From: Margaritifera margaritifera
Lineage: Eukaryota; Mollusca; Bivalvia; Unionida; Margaritiferidae
Reading direction: 5' to 3'
Assembly: GCA_029931535.1 (NCBI GenBank)
Contig: JAQPZY010001692.1
Coordinates: 3,325,001-3,389,000, forward strand
DNA length: 64,000 bases
The notes under the pieces are model-generated. The model was not told the DNA's origin, made no database searches, and saw only the letters and a program-made list of their open reading frames with translations. The translations under genes and the position numbers were made by a program. Below are positions 37,258 to 51,039 of the stretch, piece after piece (position 1 is the first letter of the stretch; each line of letters opens with the position of its first letter).

Positions 37258-40110
37258 ACTAGACCCGCTCTGTCAAACTGTTAATAGTTTGATTTAGTAT
37301 CGCTTATTATAGGGGAAGTAATTGACTCTTTCTATAATTGTCTAGTGCTTGCAAAGTTTTCTCCCATACATCACGAAGGTTGAAGTTGCTTTTCATAGCC
37401 GAGAAACTTAACTTAAGAGTAAATCGAGCTTTCGTTCCGTACAGTTCATGGTCGATTTAAATGTTTTTGTCGTTCCGTACAGTTCATGGTCGATTTATAC
37501 GTTTTTGTTCTCCTTGCCAGAGGTCTGTTTCATTCAATTCTTTAATTTAATAAATGTTTGCTGTACAATGAGTAATCTGACTTTAAATTTTGCTAAAAAC
37601 TAAATTAGCATATTAATTCCGTATGCAACTTTTTTATTTTACAATACAATGCCATATTGATATTACTATTCACATACTTAGTTGCCCTACTAAACCTTGT
37701 GGGAATTAAACTAATATCCAATATGTAAGATTTAAATAAGTACAGCAATGAGACAATAGCAAGTGGAATTCAATAATGAAAGTTATATCTTGTCAGCTCG
37801 TGTACTAAATAAGAGGTGCATGACACTGTAAATTTATATGCAATGTATCTTAAACATTGTAGTAGATGTAACTCTTATGACCAATGCTACTGATGTTATC
37901 TTTTACATCGTAAAACTGATATGGACGTAAATGGAAATGTACGTTATTAAGTCGATAATTTTCCAGTAAAATAATGCCCTTGGTAACAGATACATTACCA
38001 TTGTTCAATTGATGCGGGAAACTAACCAATGTCACCGATGCAACAGCTGTAGGCATACATTTGTCAGGCATCTAGATATAATCGCATTGCCGTCTTTTAA
38101 ATAGCTTATAAACATGAAATGAGTAAAATAATATGACTGAACAAATTAGGCAGTATTACCATTGAATTGAGCAAACAAGAAGACCTGAAGCCAAACGAGC
38201 AGTTATATGCTTTTTCGTGTACTTGAATTGTTATGTTACAATATCGATGCTTCCTCAAAGCAATACTAAAGCATGCGTGATATTGTCTGCAGCATGTTTG
38301 ACATCACTGTTATATACAGCCGCAAACCTTTGTCTAGTGAAAAAACGTGATCTTAATTACGGTCTGAATTTCATCATAATCACCAGTAGAGTTTAGGAAT
38401 CATATGACTCTATCAGCACTTATCTTGTACTAAAACTGTCTTACTGGTTTGCTGGATTCATTGAGGTTTCATATTCTACATTTCAATGTTTCATAGAGCT
38501 ATGACCTTACATTTTAAATAGTTCGGTTAATCTGCGTCTATTTTCACGAACTCCGTGCCGGTCGTCTATAGTGTTTATATTTTACGCCGTGGATTAAAGC
38601 TTGCGAGAATGCACTTCCGATGATAACTGTTGCATGAAAGAAATATGTGTCGAATAATTATTACTTAGTAACTATCGTAACAATGTCTAAATATACCATT
38701 GTAAATATTGTTCATTGCATTGGTTCCAACTTGTAAAAAAGAAACGTAGAGTTTGTGTTATTTGTTTACTATTTTTTTTCTGAAGTTCCGAATGCTTCAT
38801 CCCAAAATCATCCCCTGTCCACATCTGAGATTTTTTTACGCCTCAATATGCTTCTACTAACTGTGTATAGTGTAGTTAGCACATGGATAAAGAAAATCTC
38901 TCTCTCTCTCTCTCTCTCTCTCATGTTTCTATGAGCCGTCTCATTTCATTTTCATAAAAAAAGAGAAAAAAAAATAGGTTAGGACGTGCGAAAACAAAGT
39001 GTACAAGGATGGTTGTGTTCCTAATACCATAGGGAGATAATAACAACAAGAAAACCTTCGATTTCGAACTTCAGAAGACTAAAAGTTGTACCCAGTTTTT
39101 AGTAGAAATCTTCAAAGGGTAGAATGGACAATGATGTATGCAACACTGCATTGCGTGAGCGAAAATTAGCGGAGATGCGAGTGCTATGGCCAGTTTGTTC
39201 TAGATAGAGTAGAGCCATAGAGCTTTCATAGTATAGGTATCTGCTATAGTGCTCGATAGGCAATTAAAATTTTTTTTATTTGATTTGTCATGTTGACTGA
39301 TTGATTTGTAATATTACGTTAGAAACAACTAGTGACAACTTGATGACAAAAATCAGCCGCTCTGGAAAGAATCTGCAGTTCAATCATGCCAGAATATGAT
39401 CTGCCAAGCTTAGGAGTTTCTAACGTTATAATGGTTTCATCAACATTTTATTTGACTTAAGTTCTCTACTTTCGATGTTATGTTCAAAAAGGTCATTTTT
39501 AAAATAATCTAACCTTTTATCTGAAGATACATTTTTAACATCAAATCTGCGTTACTTTTCGGCGATTGTGTGACAAATGTATAGATCATAATCACACTTG
39601 AATGCAAGATATTGATATTTGATGAAAATTACACAAAATAAGGTCATCAGTTAAAACCTAGTACCATCCTTATATAACTTAAATAAAAATTCGTCATGCG
39701 TTTCAATCTCCTCATTATAAAGTCGTAATTGCGTATCTGTACCGCAACGTCACCATGACGTCACGCTTTAAACTGTCAAAAATTACACCACTTTCCAGTA
39801 TTTAAACGCGCATATCAAGAACACAAGCCCGGAAGTCAAAGATTTTATTTTGCATCAACAGAAGGAAATAAAATTACTATGCTATTAAAATTACTATACT
39901 ATACTTAGGTTGTTATGTGGCAAAATGTCATTAGAACAACATAAATATTTAAATTTGTCATCAGGTCTACATAATCATGTCAACAAATCACAATCGGTAA
40001 CTCGTCTTGTTGACGTACAAGACATCGTCTTCATCACGTATGCTATAAATATATCTCGTCGTGACGATGACAGATTAATATTTCGATACTATACTATAAA
40101 ATATCAGGGA
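37258..40110. other. intergenic DNA upstream of ACOT13
   Basis: The first few hundred bases should contain the ACOT13 promoter, but no TATA box is evident. A 38-bp tandem duplication (TTCCGTACAGTTCATGGTCG) lies at 37432-37508. A CT run lies at 38899-38922. A 73-codon minus-strand frame at 37850-38071 is not recognised. No other gene is supported. Confidence 0.45.
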
Positions 40111-40235
40111 CTTTATTTTTAATTCTGAAGAAGGGTTTTCGACACAGTCTAATTTAATTATTAAAAAGGATAATCAGATATTGCGTTTCACATAGACTCG
40201 TATGTATTTCGCAGTTATTTTTTGACATTTTTAAA

Positions 40236-40430
40236 TGGCCTTAGCAAGAAAAGAAAGATCACACTGAGCACACAATGTTGTCAATATTTCGACAGAATGC
40301 ATGAAGTTGTATGGATTCTCAAACTCGGAACAAATTCTGTAGAGATGTCCATTACTGGGGTCTGATAGCTCTTCTATTGCTTCAACGGTGAATGCATAAA
40401 AGTTGGTGGCAATAAATATGCTATAGTTGT
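40236..40430 (-). CDS. candidate terminal exon of an unidentified minus-strand gene
   Basis: The last ~60 codons of a minus-strand frame, ending at a TAA near 40236, have a normal protein-like composition (VEAIEELSDPSNGHLYRIC; SVEILTTLCAQCDLSFLAKAI). This is unlike the Lys/Asn/Ile-rich random ORFs around it. An AATAAA on the same strand lies about 115 bp past the stop (near 40114-40119). No convincing acceptor or upstream exon was found, and the protein is not recognised. It could be a real last exon or a pseudogene scrap. Confidence 0.25.
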
Positions 40431-40499
40431 GATTAAATATTACCTTTAGTCTAAATGTCAGTAAATGAATTCTTAGTTGTGTGGATGTCAAACCCAGGT

Positions 40500-42350
40500 T
40501 GTAAAACTGTTCTTCTTGTCAGAGTTAACATATACAAGTTCACAGCTGACAGTAGTGCCTTGTCACTTGTCAGTGTTATCACTTGTCAATCTTCCAATGT
40601 AAGTAAATCTGGTCTTCGGTTGCTGCAGTTATAGATTATCATACACTTATTGACCTTTGTTGAGGTAAATATGAAGTTCTGTAGTCACTAAATATCGTGT
40701 ATTAATCAGTAATCATCATATTCCTAAAACTTCATTATTTACCGAAACAAAGGTCTATAATGATTGTGATACATCATTTTGTTGAAAAAAGTACAATTTA
40801 ATTGTTTTGTTTTTTTAAAAATAAAAACATAATTTTAGCTGTTTCAAGCCACCAATATATTGCTTTATTACATGCTTTGTGTGAGAAATGGGGTTTTGTT
40901 TTCATTGGATGGCATGGCGTTATGTGATTTGAGATAACTATGGAATATAGTGTCTTTACTGTTGGATATTGTGACCGAGACCGTCTTGCCACGGGGCGAG
41001 CTTACAAGCTTCATGAATTTCAGGCATACCCCTTTTGTTAAATTAATAATTGCATTTAAGCTGCTGTTCATAAAAATAAAGTGAGAACAAATTTGTCTGA
41101 AAAATTTTGTTGTTTGATTATTTTTATGACTTTATCGAGGATAAATACCAAGTATAACGTGATTTAACGCCCTCTTGTGTCTTTATAGACCTGATGTGAC
41201 GTCATGTTATACAGCAACAAACATCCTGTGTCCTCCATGTGCTTAACAACACCAAATAAGTACTTTACAGCCTCCAATAAGTGAAAAATTTACGGGATCA
41301 TCCGGCGCGATGCATTTGCATATTCAGTCACGAGTTGGGTATATAATAAATCATCTTGTCGACGAAGAATGCAATTAATATAATTAAGTATAATTTCAAC
41401 GTACGTTGGGCTCTAATTTTAGCACATAGTCGTCCTGTCTGTCCATCACTGTTATCTGACCAATGGCAATTATTCACATTATAATCTTTCTGGTACCCGA
41501 GGATCACACTGTTTTTTCTTAAGAAACATGTTTTTGTTTTGTTTGTTTTCATATATATACTTTCAAAATTGTATCCCTTTATTTTTATCAATATATGTGA
41601 TTTTATACTAATTTAATTTTTATTTCAACATTATACGTCATGTCAGATATCGTTTCCTTTTCCCATAGTAATAACTACATAAACGTACCCACTTTAAAAA
41701 CAAATAGCTTTATATGAAATGCTTCTCGTTGCTCATATCTGTAATATTCCATAGAATGCGATAAAATCTCAAAGAAATGGGACCATTTTATAGCCTCACA
41801 AAAAATCCTTATGCTACAATATTTTCCTTGCTGACATTTTGAAGATATTTATAATTAATTGATTGACCGACTAAATTATTCTCCAATAATTAATCTTACG
41901 TCGAAACTGTAGAGTAAGTAAAGGCTCAAGTAATCTACAAAAAGATGAAACAAGGATTATTTCGGTTATCTTGTGTGTATAACCAAGCAATGCGCAACTT
42001 TTGTTAACTAAAATAATAGTCTGCATTTTGGATTGATGCACGTGTAAGATTTAACAAAACATCCAACAAAATATTATCAAATATAAGAAAATAATTTTCA
42101 AAAAATTTCACAACTATTGTCGTTACGTCCTCATTTTCAGTAAAATATGTATGATGAATTGTAATAAATTCGATACAGTTGTCCTCTATAGAGTGATCAA
42201 GTAGTGTTCAACGACTTGACGTAAGGACAAGCGGTATTCCGGTCATCAACCATACACTGGAACGCTACTTGACATATTGTGATTATTGATGTAGTAGACC
42301 TTTGTCAGTATATATATGTACTTACACCGTATGCAATCAAAAAGTGGCAA
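40500..42350. other. intergenic AT-rich DNA
   Basis: A minus-strand frame at 40868-41071 is open but unrecognised. A short segment near 41615-41690 (ACGTCATGTCA.ATAT.TTTC) recurs near 44520-44570. No other structure found. Confidence 0.4.
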
Positions 42351-42360
42351 TATAACAATA

Positions 42361-43060
42361 ACTATATATTGTTATGTATATTGAATTTATAATATGTGTC
42401 CACGAGATAAGTTGTAGTGTTAAGTGTTTACTGCATTTGAGTTCAAGGTCAGACTTGTTTACATATCATTTAGTACTTAGATTGGAATTTTCCATGTCTT
42501 CTGTGCGAAAAGTCACGTACGCAGAGGAAATTTTCCATTCCAGTTACGCATATTATAGAACGTTGTCACGTGACTTATGTTTATATATCGAGATTTTAGT
42601 GGACAAAATTTCATTCTTGTTCAAATGGTCAGTCTATGAAGACTCATTTTAATAATAAGATGTTTATAGTTGTGTTGTGAAAATTCAGAGCAAATTCAGA
42701 GAGAGGAATTATTTATTTGAAATATTCATTGGAATTACCGAAAGTGCTCATTCTCATATTGGATTAATACAGTACTTTGGGATTTATGTGAATTTATTCA
42801 AAGATATTCTGGATTACATCATTCAGGGATATCAGAACATTCAAGACTACTAGCACATTAGGACATTCGAGGCTAATGGAATTCATTTGGAACATTCTAT
42901 ATTTAGGACTTGTGATTTCGACACTTAGGATTATTGGACTATTTGGATTTTAATTTACGTTACTGTAAGTGTCTTTTGAATTTTCACCTTAATTGTCTAG
43001 AAATAAATTGCTTGTTGATTTTACTTACATTGTTGGTTTCACTTTCTTTCTGTTACATTA

Positions 43061-43070
<10 letters not shown>
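42361..43070 (+). repeat. left arm of a large inverted repeat (~0.7 kb)
   Basis: It matches the reverse complement of 45263-46016 along its whole length, at roughly 80-85% identity with small indels. Shared words include TACTGCATTTGAGTTCAA, TTAGATTGGAATTTTCCATG, GAGAGAGGAATTATTTATTTG, and AGAAATAAATTGCTTGTTGA near the inner end. Both arms end inward at CTTTCTGTTACATT.TTTTAA and then an AT run. An AATAAA-like signal near the inner end fits an old retroelement end or long terminal repeat, but no coding part was found. Confidence 0.8.

Positions 43071-43136
<66 letters not shown>
43071..43136. repeat. (AT)n microsatellite
   Basis: Pure AT run at the inner end of the left inverted arm. Confidence 0.95.
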
Positions 43137-43137
<1 letters not shown>

Positions 43138-43745
43138 GAATAAATACTATTATCATACAGGTTAGAGAATTTTAATTTGTACCCTACGGAGATTCGAAAC
43201 CGGATCCGCGGGTTACGGCTCCCATTACCTAGCCTGTAAGCACCAACCCCTAGACCCTCTCGACCACGCATACATCACAATAAACAATGATGTTACAAAG
43301 TCGGTGGTATAGGCATCCGTGCGTAGCAGACATACCCGCATGTCGACACAGTAATTAATTCTCATCTAAATACACAGTCAATCTGGATTCCTACTGCAGA
43401 AATCAAGGTATATAGAAGTTATTATAGAGAACTATAAATATTCACCAAATAGAGAGGAAAGTGTTATCCCTGGATCCTACAGGTGAATGCTTGATAACAT
43501 TAACAACATTTTAAAATACGAATAAATAATATTATCATACAGGTTAGAAAATTTTAATTCGTACTCTACGGAGATTCGAATCCGGATCTGCGGGTTATGG
43601 CACCCATCGCCTTGACTGTAAGCGGATCCGGGTTCGAATCTCTGTAGAGTACGAATTAAATTTAGGATCCAGGGATAGCACTTTCCGCTCTCTTTGGTGT
43701 ATATTTTGTAATTCTCTTCCGCTCTCTTTGGTGTATATTTGTACT
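43137..43745 (-). repeat. inverted copies of the tRNA-like 379-bp satellite unit
   Basis: Minus-strand units in the order TATCATACAGGTTAGAGAA, CGGAGATTCGAAACCGG, GCGGGTTACGG, CCTGTAAGCACCAAC. A second copy starts near 43527, followed by an abrupt switch to plus-strand unit sequence near 43620 (GCGGATCCGGGTTCGAATCT). The switch makes a small inverted junction. Confidence 0.75.
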
Positions 43746-45180
<1,435 letters not shown>

Positions 45181-45181
45181 T

Positions 45182-45185
<4 letters not shown>

Positions 45186-45230
<45 letters not shown>

Positions 45231-45262
45231 TATATATATATTTTTATATATATATATTTTTA
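45186..45262. repeat. (AT)n microsatellite
   Basis: AT run with GATATATATA and TTTTTATATA interruptions, immediately outside the right inverted arm's inner end. Confidence 0.9.
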
Positions 45263-46016
45263 TTGTTACGACTCTAGGTCTTAAAACAATGTAACAGAAA
45301 GAAAGTGAAACCAACAATGTAAGTAAAATCAACAAGCAATTTATTTCTAGACAATTAAAGTCAAAATTCAAAAGACACTTACAGTAGCGTGAATTAAAGT
45401 CCAAATAATCCAATAATCCTAAGTGTCCTATTCACAAGTCCCAAATATATTATGTTCCGAATGAATTCCAGTAGCTTTGAATGTCCTAATGTGCCAGTAG
45501 TCTTGAATCTTCTGATATGCGTGACTGATGTAATCCAGAATATCTTTGAATGAATTCACATAAATACCAAAGTCAAGTATTAATCCAAAATGAGAATGAG
45601 CACCTTTAGTAATTCCAATGAATATTTCAAATAAATAATTCCTCTCTCTGAATTTGCTCTGTTTTTCACAACTATAACATCTGATTACTAAAATAAATTT
45701 CTTAATAGGCTGATCTTAATAATATGAAGTTTAGAATAGGAATTAAATCTTGTTTACCAAACCTGTATAAATATAAGAATAAGTCACCTGACAGAATATT
45801 CTAGAATATGAGTAACTCTAATGGAAATTTCATGTGCGTACCTGACTTTTCTCACATCAAGACATGGAAAATTCCAATCTAATTGTTAAATGCTATGTAA
45901 ACAAGACTGACTTTGAACTCAAATGCAGTAAATATGTTGTTTACAAAATGACCACTAAAGTACAACTTACCTCACGGATACATATTATAAATTAAATATT
46001 AATAACTATATAACTA
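45263..46016 (-). repeat. right arm of the large inverted repeat
   Basis: Inverted partner of 42361-43070. It begins TTGTTACGACTCTAGGTCTT, which is 20-30 bp longer at the inner end than the left arm. TGTTACGA..TGTAACA termini would suit an LTR boundary, but this is inference. Confidence 0.8.
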
Positions 46017-46017
46017 T

Positions 46018-46018
46018 A

Positions 46019-46090
<72 letters not shown>

Positions 46091-46094
46091 TATA

Positions 46095-46135
<41 letters not shown>

Positions 46136-46156
46136 CTATAACTAACTAACTAACTT

Positions 46157-46228
<72 letters not shown>
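46018..46228. repeat. long (AT)n microsatellite with AACTATAACTAACT interruption
   Basis: Three AT runs separated by TATAAATATATATCTA and CTATAACTAACTAACTAAC, about 210 bp in all. Confidence 0.95.
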
Positions 46229-46233
<5 letters not shown>

Positions 46234-46379
46234 TTTAATTAGAAAATTACATTCCACTGAAATTGTTGATTTAAATATTTATTCTGATTTAAGTTAAACA
46301 TGTAGCTCGTGTTCCATAATAATTTGTTTAATTGACAAATTGTATCTGCAAAAAAAAAAAAATGCTTATAAAAAATGAA

Positions 46380-47600
46380 AATTGAAATATGGCTAGCCAT
46401 CAGAAGTCAACGGGTTAATAAGAGCGGATACCTTGATACTACTTTAAACCTATGACTAGCATGTGCACTAACTTGTGCAAAACAATCCCATAACTTACTT
46501 TATGAAAATCATTCCTACAAGATTGATTACACATTTGTTAATGAATCAATTTTTAAAAAATCTAACAAACTAAGTGGAAATTGTTCATTCTGCGTAGATG
46601 CCTCTTTTTACCCGCATGTCTGGGTCTTTACTTTGTTTGTTTGTGGTTAACCAGTCTTGTTGACGAGACAAATCCATGACGAGACGGCTGTAGTTTCAAA
46701 CAAATTGCCTTGTTTATTTTGTAAGAAACTACGCGTATGTCACAATAAGGTGATTTAAACTCATTTTAACAAATCATTTAGTCTAGCACAGGTGTTGTCA
46801 TGGAGATGAAATGCATAATATATAAACTTCATTAATATATGTGTGAATGCCCTGTAATATGATACAACCATTGAAGCAGAAACATCATTATATAGGTCGT
46901 TGTCTTCTTTCTGCAGTCCTTTATATTTATATTTTGAGAACTTACCTTTTAATCGGCATTATATAGCTAGTATTGTGCTGACGTGCCGTTAAACTCCATA
47001 CATACCTATATTATATTGAACACCAGAATGCCTGAAATTCTGTTTCTGCAATAATTTTCTAAATAAAGTTGACTAACTGAGGCATTTCAAAAGAAAATGT
47101 TTTTCATCTTCAATTGAATGAAAATCTAACTTGTCTAGGGATATGAGGTCCTTTACGTCGCACAGCTTCAGAAGTAAGGCAATGTACACTTACACTAAAC
47201 TGTGTGTATATTTTGTTTTGAATTTCTTATCAATATCTATAATTAGGTAGTTTTCAAAACCAAATTCTTGATTAACTTCAAGTAAAAAGATAACTTATTG
47301 CTATTAGGTATATTACATCTCCACTATGATTTATACTGAGATACCTATTTTGCCTTGATGGCTTTTATGAAAATCATTCCTTCAAGATTGATTTTACATT
47401 TGTTAATAAATCTATTTTAAAAAAGGCAAGCAAACTAAGTCGAAATTTTTCATTCTGCGCAGATGCCACTTTTTACCCGCATGTCTGGTTCTTTACTTTG
47501 TTTGTTTGTGGTTAACCAGTCTTGTTGACACGACAAATCAATGACAGGACGGCTGTAGTTTCAGACAAATTGCCTAGTTCCTGGGTTAAAACATGGTCTA
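46380..47600. repeat. segmental duplication, first part
   Basis: A 205-bp segment at about 46505-46712 (TCATTCTGCG.AGATGCC, TTTACCCGCATGTCTGG, GTTTGTTTGTGGTTAACC) is repeated at about 47367-47575. The interval 46745-47345 (GATTTAAACTCATTTTAAC, ACTTACCTTTTAATCGGCAT, TGTGCTGACGTGCCGTTAAA) is repeated at 48895-49690. All copies are in direct orientation and contain no ORF. They look like copies of one non-coding transposable unit. Confidence 0.75.
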
Positions 47601-48890
47601 CGGTTCTGTGTTTACACATAAATCATACGTGAAGGGAGCACATTTTTTTTTACCTTTATTATTAAAGAGTATCTAGCGGCCATGTGGTCATCTTGTAATC
47701 GAGATAAGGACGCAACTTATTATCCTGCCCATGGCTTTCTGAGGAACAAATTAAATCAAAGCGAGTTATACAGTCAAATCTGATGATTAGCTATGCACAT
47801 CCTCTTTTCTATCAACTAATCTAATTGTAGCTGCCGAATTTAACACCTAATGATATTCACATACTGTCCATACTCGCGTCTAAGACTGATCCAACTGCAA
47901 ACTGCATATACCTAGATCTGCCGTCGCATTATGGCACATATCTGGGTCTATGCAATTTGTTAGAAGTAATCAGTAAAGTAAACAACATAGACCCTGATCT
48001 ACCGACGCATTATACGACGGCAGATCAGGATATATATATATATATTGTTTACAGTTGGGTCAGACTTATAAGCGAGTATATGGTAATTGATTCAAAATTA
48101 ATGAGTATGTCAAGATAACATTGACCACACGAGAAGTTTCTGTAGGGAGTTAATATGATAATGCATTTCTTTGTAAGTCTTTGTCATTCAGATTAGTAAA
48201 GTGAGGAAAGAAGGGCATGTCATAAATTTTATGTTTAATTGATGAATGCGAGATGACGTTACGGTTCATACAATGGGTACTTTGGGCGCAACACAAGCTA
48301 TTGATTAAACGTAGCCCCTCCCCCCCTACACACACACACAAACACACACACATTGCAAACAGTTCACATGTTATGTCCATAAAATAACCCTCTTTGATAT
48401 TCTACAGAGAAAAAACTTCATTCTTTCATGCAAATTGCAATCATACTAATAATAATAATTTTATTTCCTTTGCATCATACAAGAAAAGTGGCGATATAAC
48501 ATAAATAAACACATACATGCAACATACAAGAAATGTGGCGATATAACATAAATAAACACATACAGGGATAAAAAAATGAGTACAATAAGAACATATAGGT
48601 TAAACAAACATATATGATATGTTAGACATATGTACACACCCTGCACGCCGAATCGCCGAAACTTCCAAGAGGGGTAGGGGTGGGGTGGGTGGGGGAACCA
48701 ATGACAGACACGAAGCATAGCACACACACTCACTCACACAAAATATTTAATTAGACTTATTAAAACAAAATTAAATCAAAACTATAGTACAAATGATTAC
48801 ATAACAAATATGTGGTTAGTCTAGAAGATACATATATTCATCAATTTTATATACGATAACTCATATGTTGTAAGAAAGTAAATGTATGTC
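47601..48890. other. intergenic DNA
   Basis: Holds an interrupted CA-rich run near 48330-48352 and a 48-bp tandem duplication (GTGGCGATATAACATAAATA) at about 48473-48567. The words TAGATCTGCCGTCGCATTAT and GATCTACCGACGCATTATAC (47924 and 47997) form a loose repeat. No gene. Confidence 0.5.
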
Positions 48891-48894
48891 AGAT

Positions 48895-49690
48895 AAAGAT
48901 GATTTAAACTCATTTTAACTAATGATTTAATCTAGCAATGGTGTTGTGAAGGAGGTGTGAATTCCATGTCAAAATGATATAATAATGTGAGCAGAAACAT
49001 CATTATAGGTCGCTGTTGTCTTTCTGTAGTCCTATATCTTTATATTTTGAGAACTTACCTTTTAATCGGCATTATATAGCCAGTATTGTGCTGACGTGCC
49101 GTTAAACTCCATAATACATATATTATAATGAGCACCAGAATGCCTGAAATTCAGTTTCTGCAATGATTTTCGAAACAAAGATTACTAACTGAGGCATTTT
49201 AAAAGAATTTTTTTTTCATCTTCAATTGAATGATGACATTTCAAAGAAAATCTAAATTGTCTGGGGATATGCCGTCTTTTACGTCGCACAGCTTCAATAT
49301 TAAGGCAATGTACTCTTAATGGGAACTACGTGTATTTTGTTTGAAAATTCTTATCAATATCTGTAATTAGGTAGTTTTCAAATCAATATCTATAATTAGG
49401 TAGTGTTCAAATCAATATCTATAATTAGGTAGTTTTCAAATCAATATCTATAATTAGGTAGTTTTCAAATCAATGTCTATAATTAGGTAGTTTTCAAATC
49501 AATATCTATAATTAGGTAGTTTTCAAATCAATATCTATAATTAGGTAGTTTTCAAATCAATATCTATAATTAGGTAGTTTTCAAAACCAAATTCTTGATT
49601 AACTTCAAAGTAAAAAGATAACTTATTACTATTAGATATATTGCATCTCCACTATGATTTGTACTGAGATACCAGTTTTGCCTTGACGGT
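48895..49690. repeat. segmental duplication, second copy with internal minisatellite
   Basis: Direct copy of 46745-47345. Here the single ATCAATATCTATAATTAGGT AG segment of the first copy (near 47229-47250) has become eight tandem 28-bp units between about 49350 and 49585. The flanks on either side stay collinear. Confidence 0.85.
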
Positions 49691-50035
49691 TTAAATTAGA
49701 TAACCAACAATAAGTGCGTTCATTGTCCTAAACATGCATAAAACGCAAACTTATTAAACAGTTTTCAAGTGATTTATTCCAGTTAGAAGGCTTTTGTGGT
49801 CTAAATTTGGTTAGAGCAAATGTGTGCCAGTGAAGTACTTGGTTCATTCAGCAGGTGAAGCTTATATTTTGTCATCAGTAAAATTATACATATTCCTAGA
49901 AGATAAACCCCATGTTCAACTCAAGTTGCTAAATTACAAGTGTATTTATTAATGCTTAGCAGATGTTTGTTTTATCTTATGGAACTTTTGTCATGCATAT
50001 TCTTATCATAAAAAAGATTCCAGTGTTGTATTAGC
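49691..50035. other. intergenic DNA
   Basis: No ORF or repeat seen. Confidence 0.5.
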
Positions 50036-50157
50036 CGTTAGCATATGTCAGTTGTATTAGCCGTTAGCATATGTCAGTTGTATTCGCCGTTAGCATATGT
50101 CAGTTGTATTAGCCGTTAGCATTATCGACTGTATTAGCCGTTAGCATATGTCAGTTC
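50022..50157. repeat. 26-bp minisatellite, five copies
   Basis: The unit GTATTAGCCGTTAGCATATG TCAGTT repeats from about 50025. Copy three has TTCGCC in place of TTAGCC and copy four has lost part of the unit. Confidence 0.9.
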
Positions 50158-50711
50158 ATAGACATGGGGTCTGACTCTTAGCATCTATAGATTCTAATAT
50201 GTTTAATTTTAATTTTTTTTTTATAGTTTTGTACCGACGTCTACATTCACGTCTAGTAAAGATACTATTTGCTTCAACAGAAATCATTGTCTTCAGTCCT
50301 TTCTTTGAAAATGAATCATAATCAATTTTGCCAGATGCTTTAATTATAACACCGAAATATGTATGCATATTATCAACCTGTAGAATAGTCCTGAAAATTA
50401 TAATCGTAGTTTTCTCAATATTAAGATTGAGTTTAAGTTTAGATAGATACACATCCAACATGTTTAATGCATTGTGAAGATCTTCTTTATTGGAAGATAT
50501 TAAAACTAGATTATCTGCATACATAAGACAGCTGAGATTTACTCCACCTAAGACAACACGGTCACCAGAAATGTTAAATATGGATGGCAGATACATCATG
50601 TGAATAGAGATTAAAAAGTTTTGGGCTCAGTGTACAACCCAGCGTCACACTAACACTTGTATTGAATGAGTCTATAACATTATCATTCAGCTTTACAACA
50701 AATTCAACATT

Positions 50712-50743
<32 letters not shown>

Positions 50744-51010
50744 ACCAAACTGCGCCAAGCACTTTTTGGAGATGAAGAAAACACGTATACATATATTTAC
50801 ACATTAAAATTTACTTGTCAGTTATGGAACTTAATACATATATGTGGTCTTTAGTCCTGCTTTTTGGTATAAATCCAATTTGACATGCATGAAGACTTCT
50901 ATTAGTTTCAATATAAAGTTGCAGTCGGTCGTTTAGTATTTTACAAAACAGTTTATTGATAAAGCTGGCTATAGTTATACTTCTATAATTATAGGGGTAT
51001 AGGGATAATC
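50158..51010 (-). mobile_element. LINE reverse-transcriptase relic
   Basis: Minus-strand RT domain. The N-terminal part is near 50830-51010 (INKLFCKILNDRL, IGFIPKSRTKDHI). The middle is at 50574-50804 with LGCTLSPKLFNLY (motif B). 50156-50599 has CLMYADNLVLISS (motif C reads YADN, so one catalytic Asp is lost) and LNLNIEKTTIIIF. A short AT run (50718-50742) interrupts it. It is probably a relative of the LINE at 12.7 kb. More of the same LINE may lie at 52130-52570. Confidence 0.75.
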
Positions 51011-51039
51011 TACACTACCATCTTTATTGAGGGGAACTT

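Noticed and set aside
49350..49590. CRISPR-like array of 28-bp repeats
   Set aside because: Repeats are directly adjacent with no unique spacers. This is a minisatellite in animal DNA.
50156..50804. Intact reverse transcriptase
   Set aside because: Motif C reads YADN, frames are split and an AT run interrupts the domain. It is a relic.
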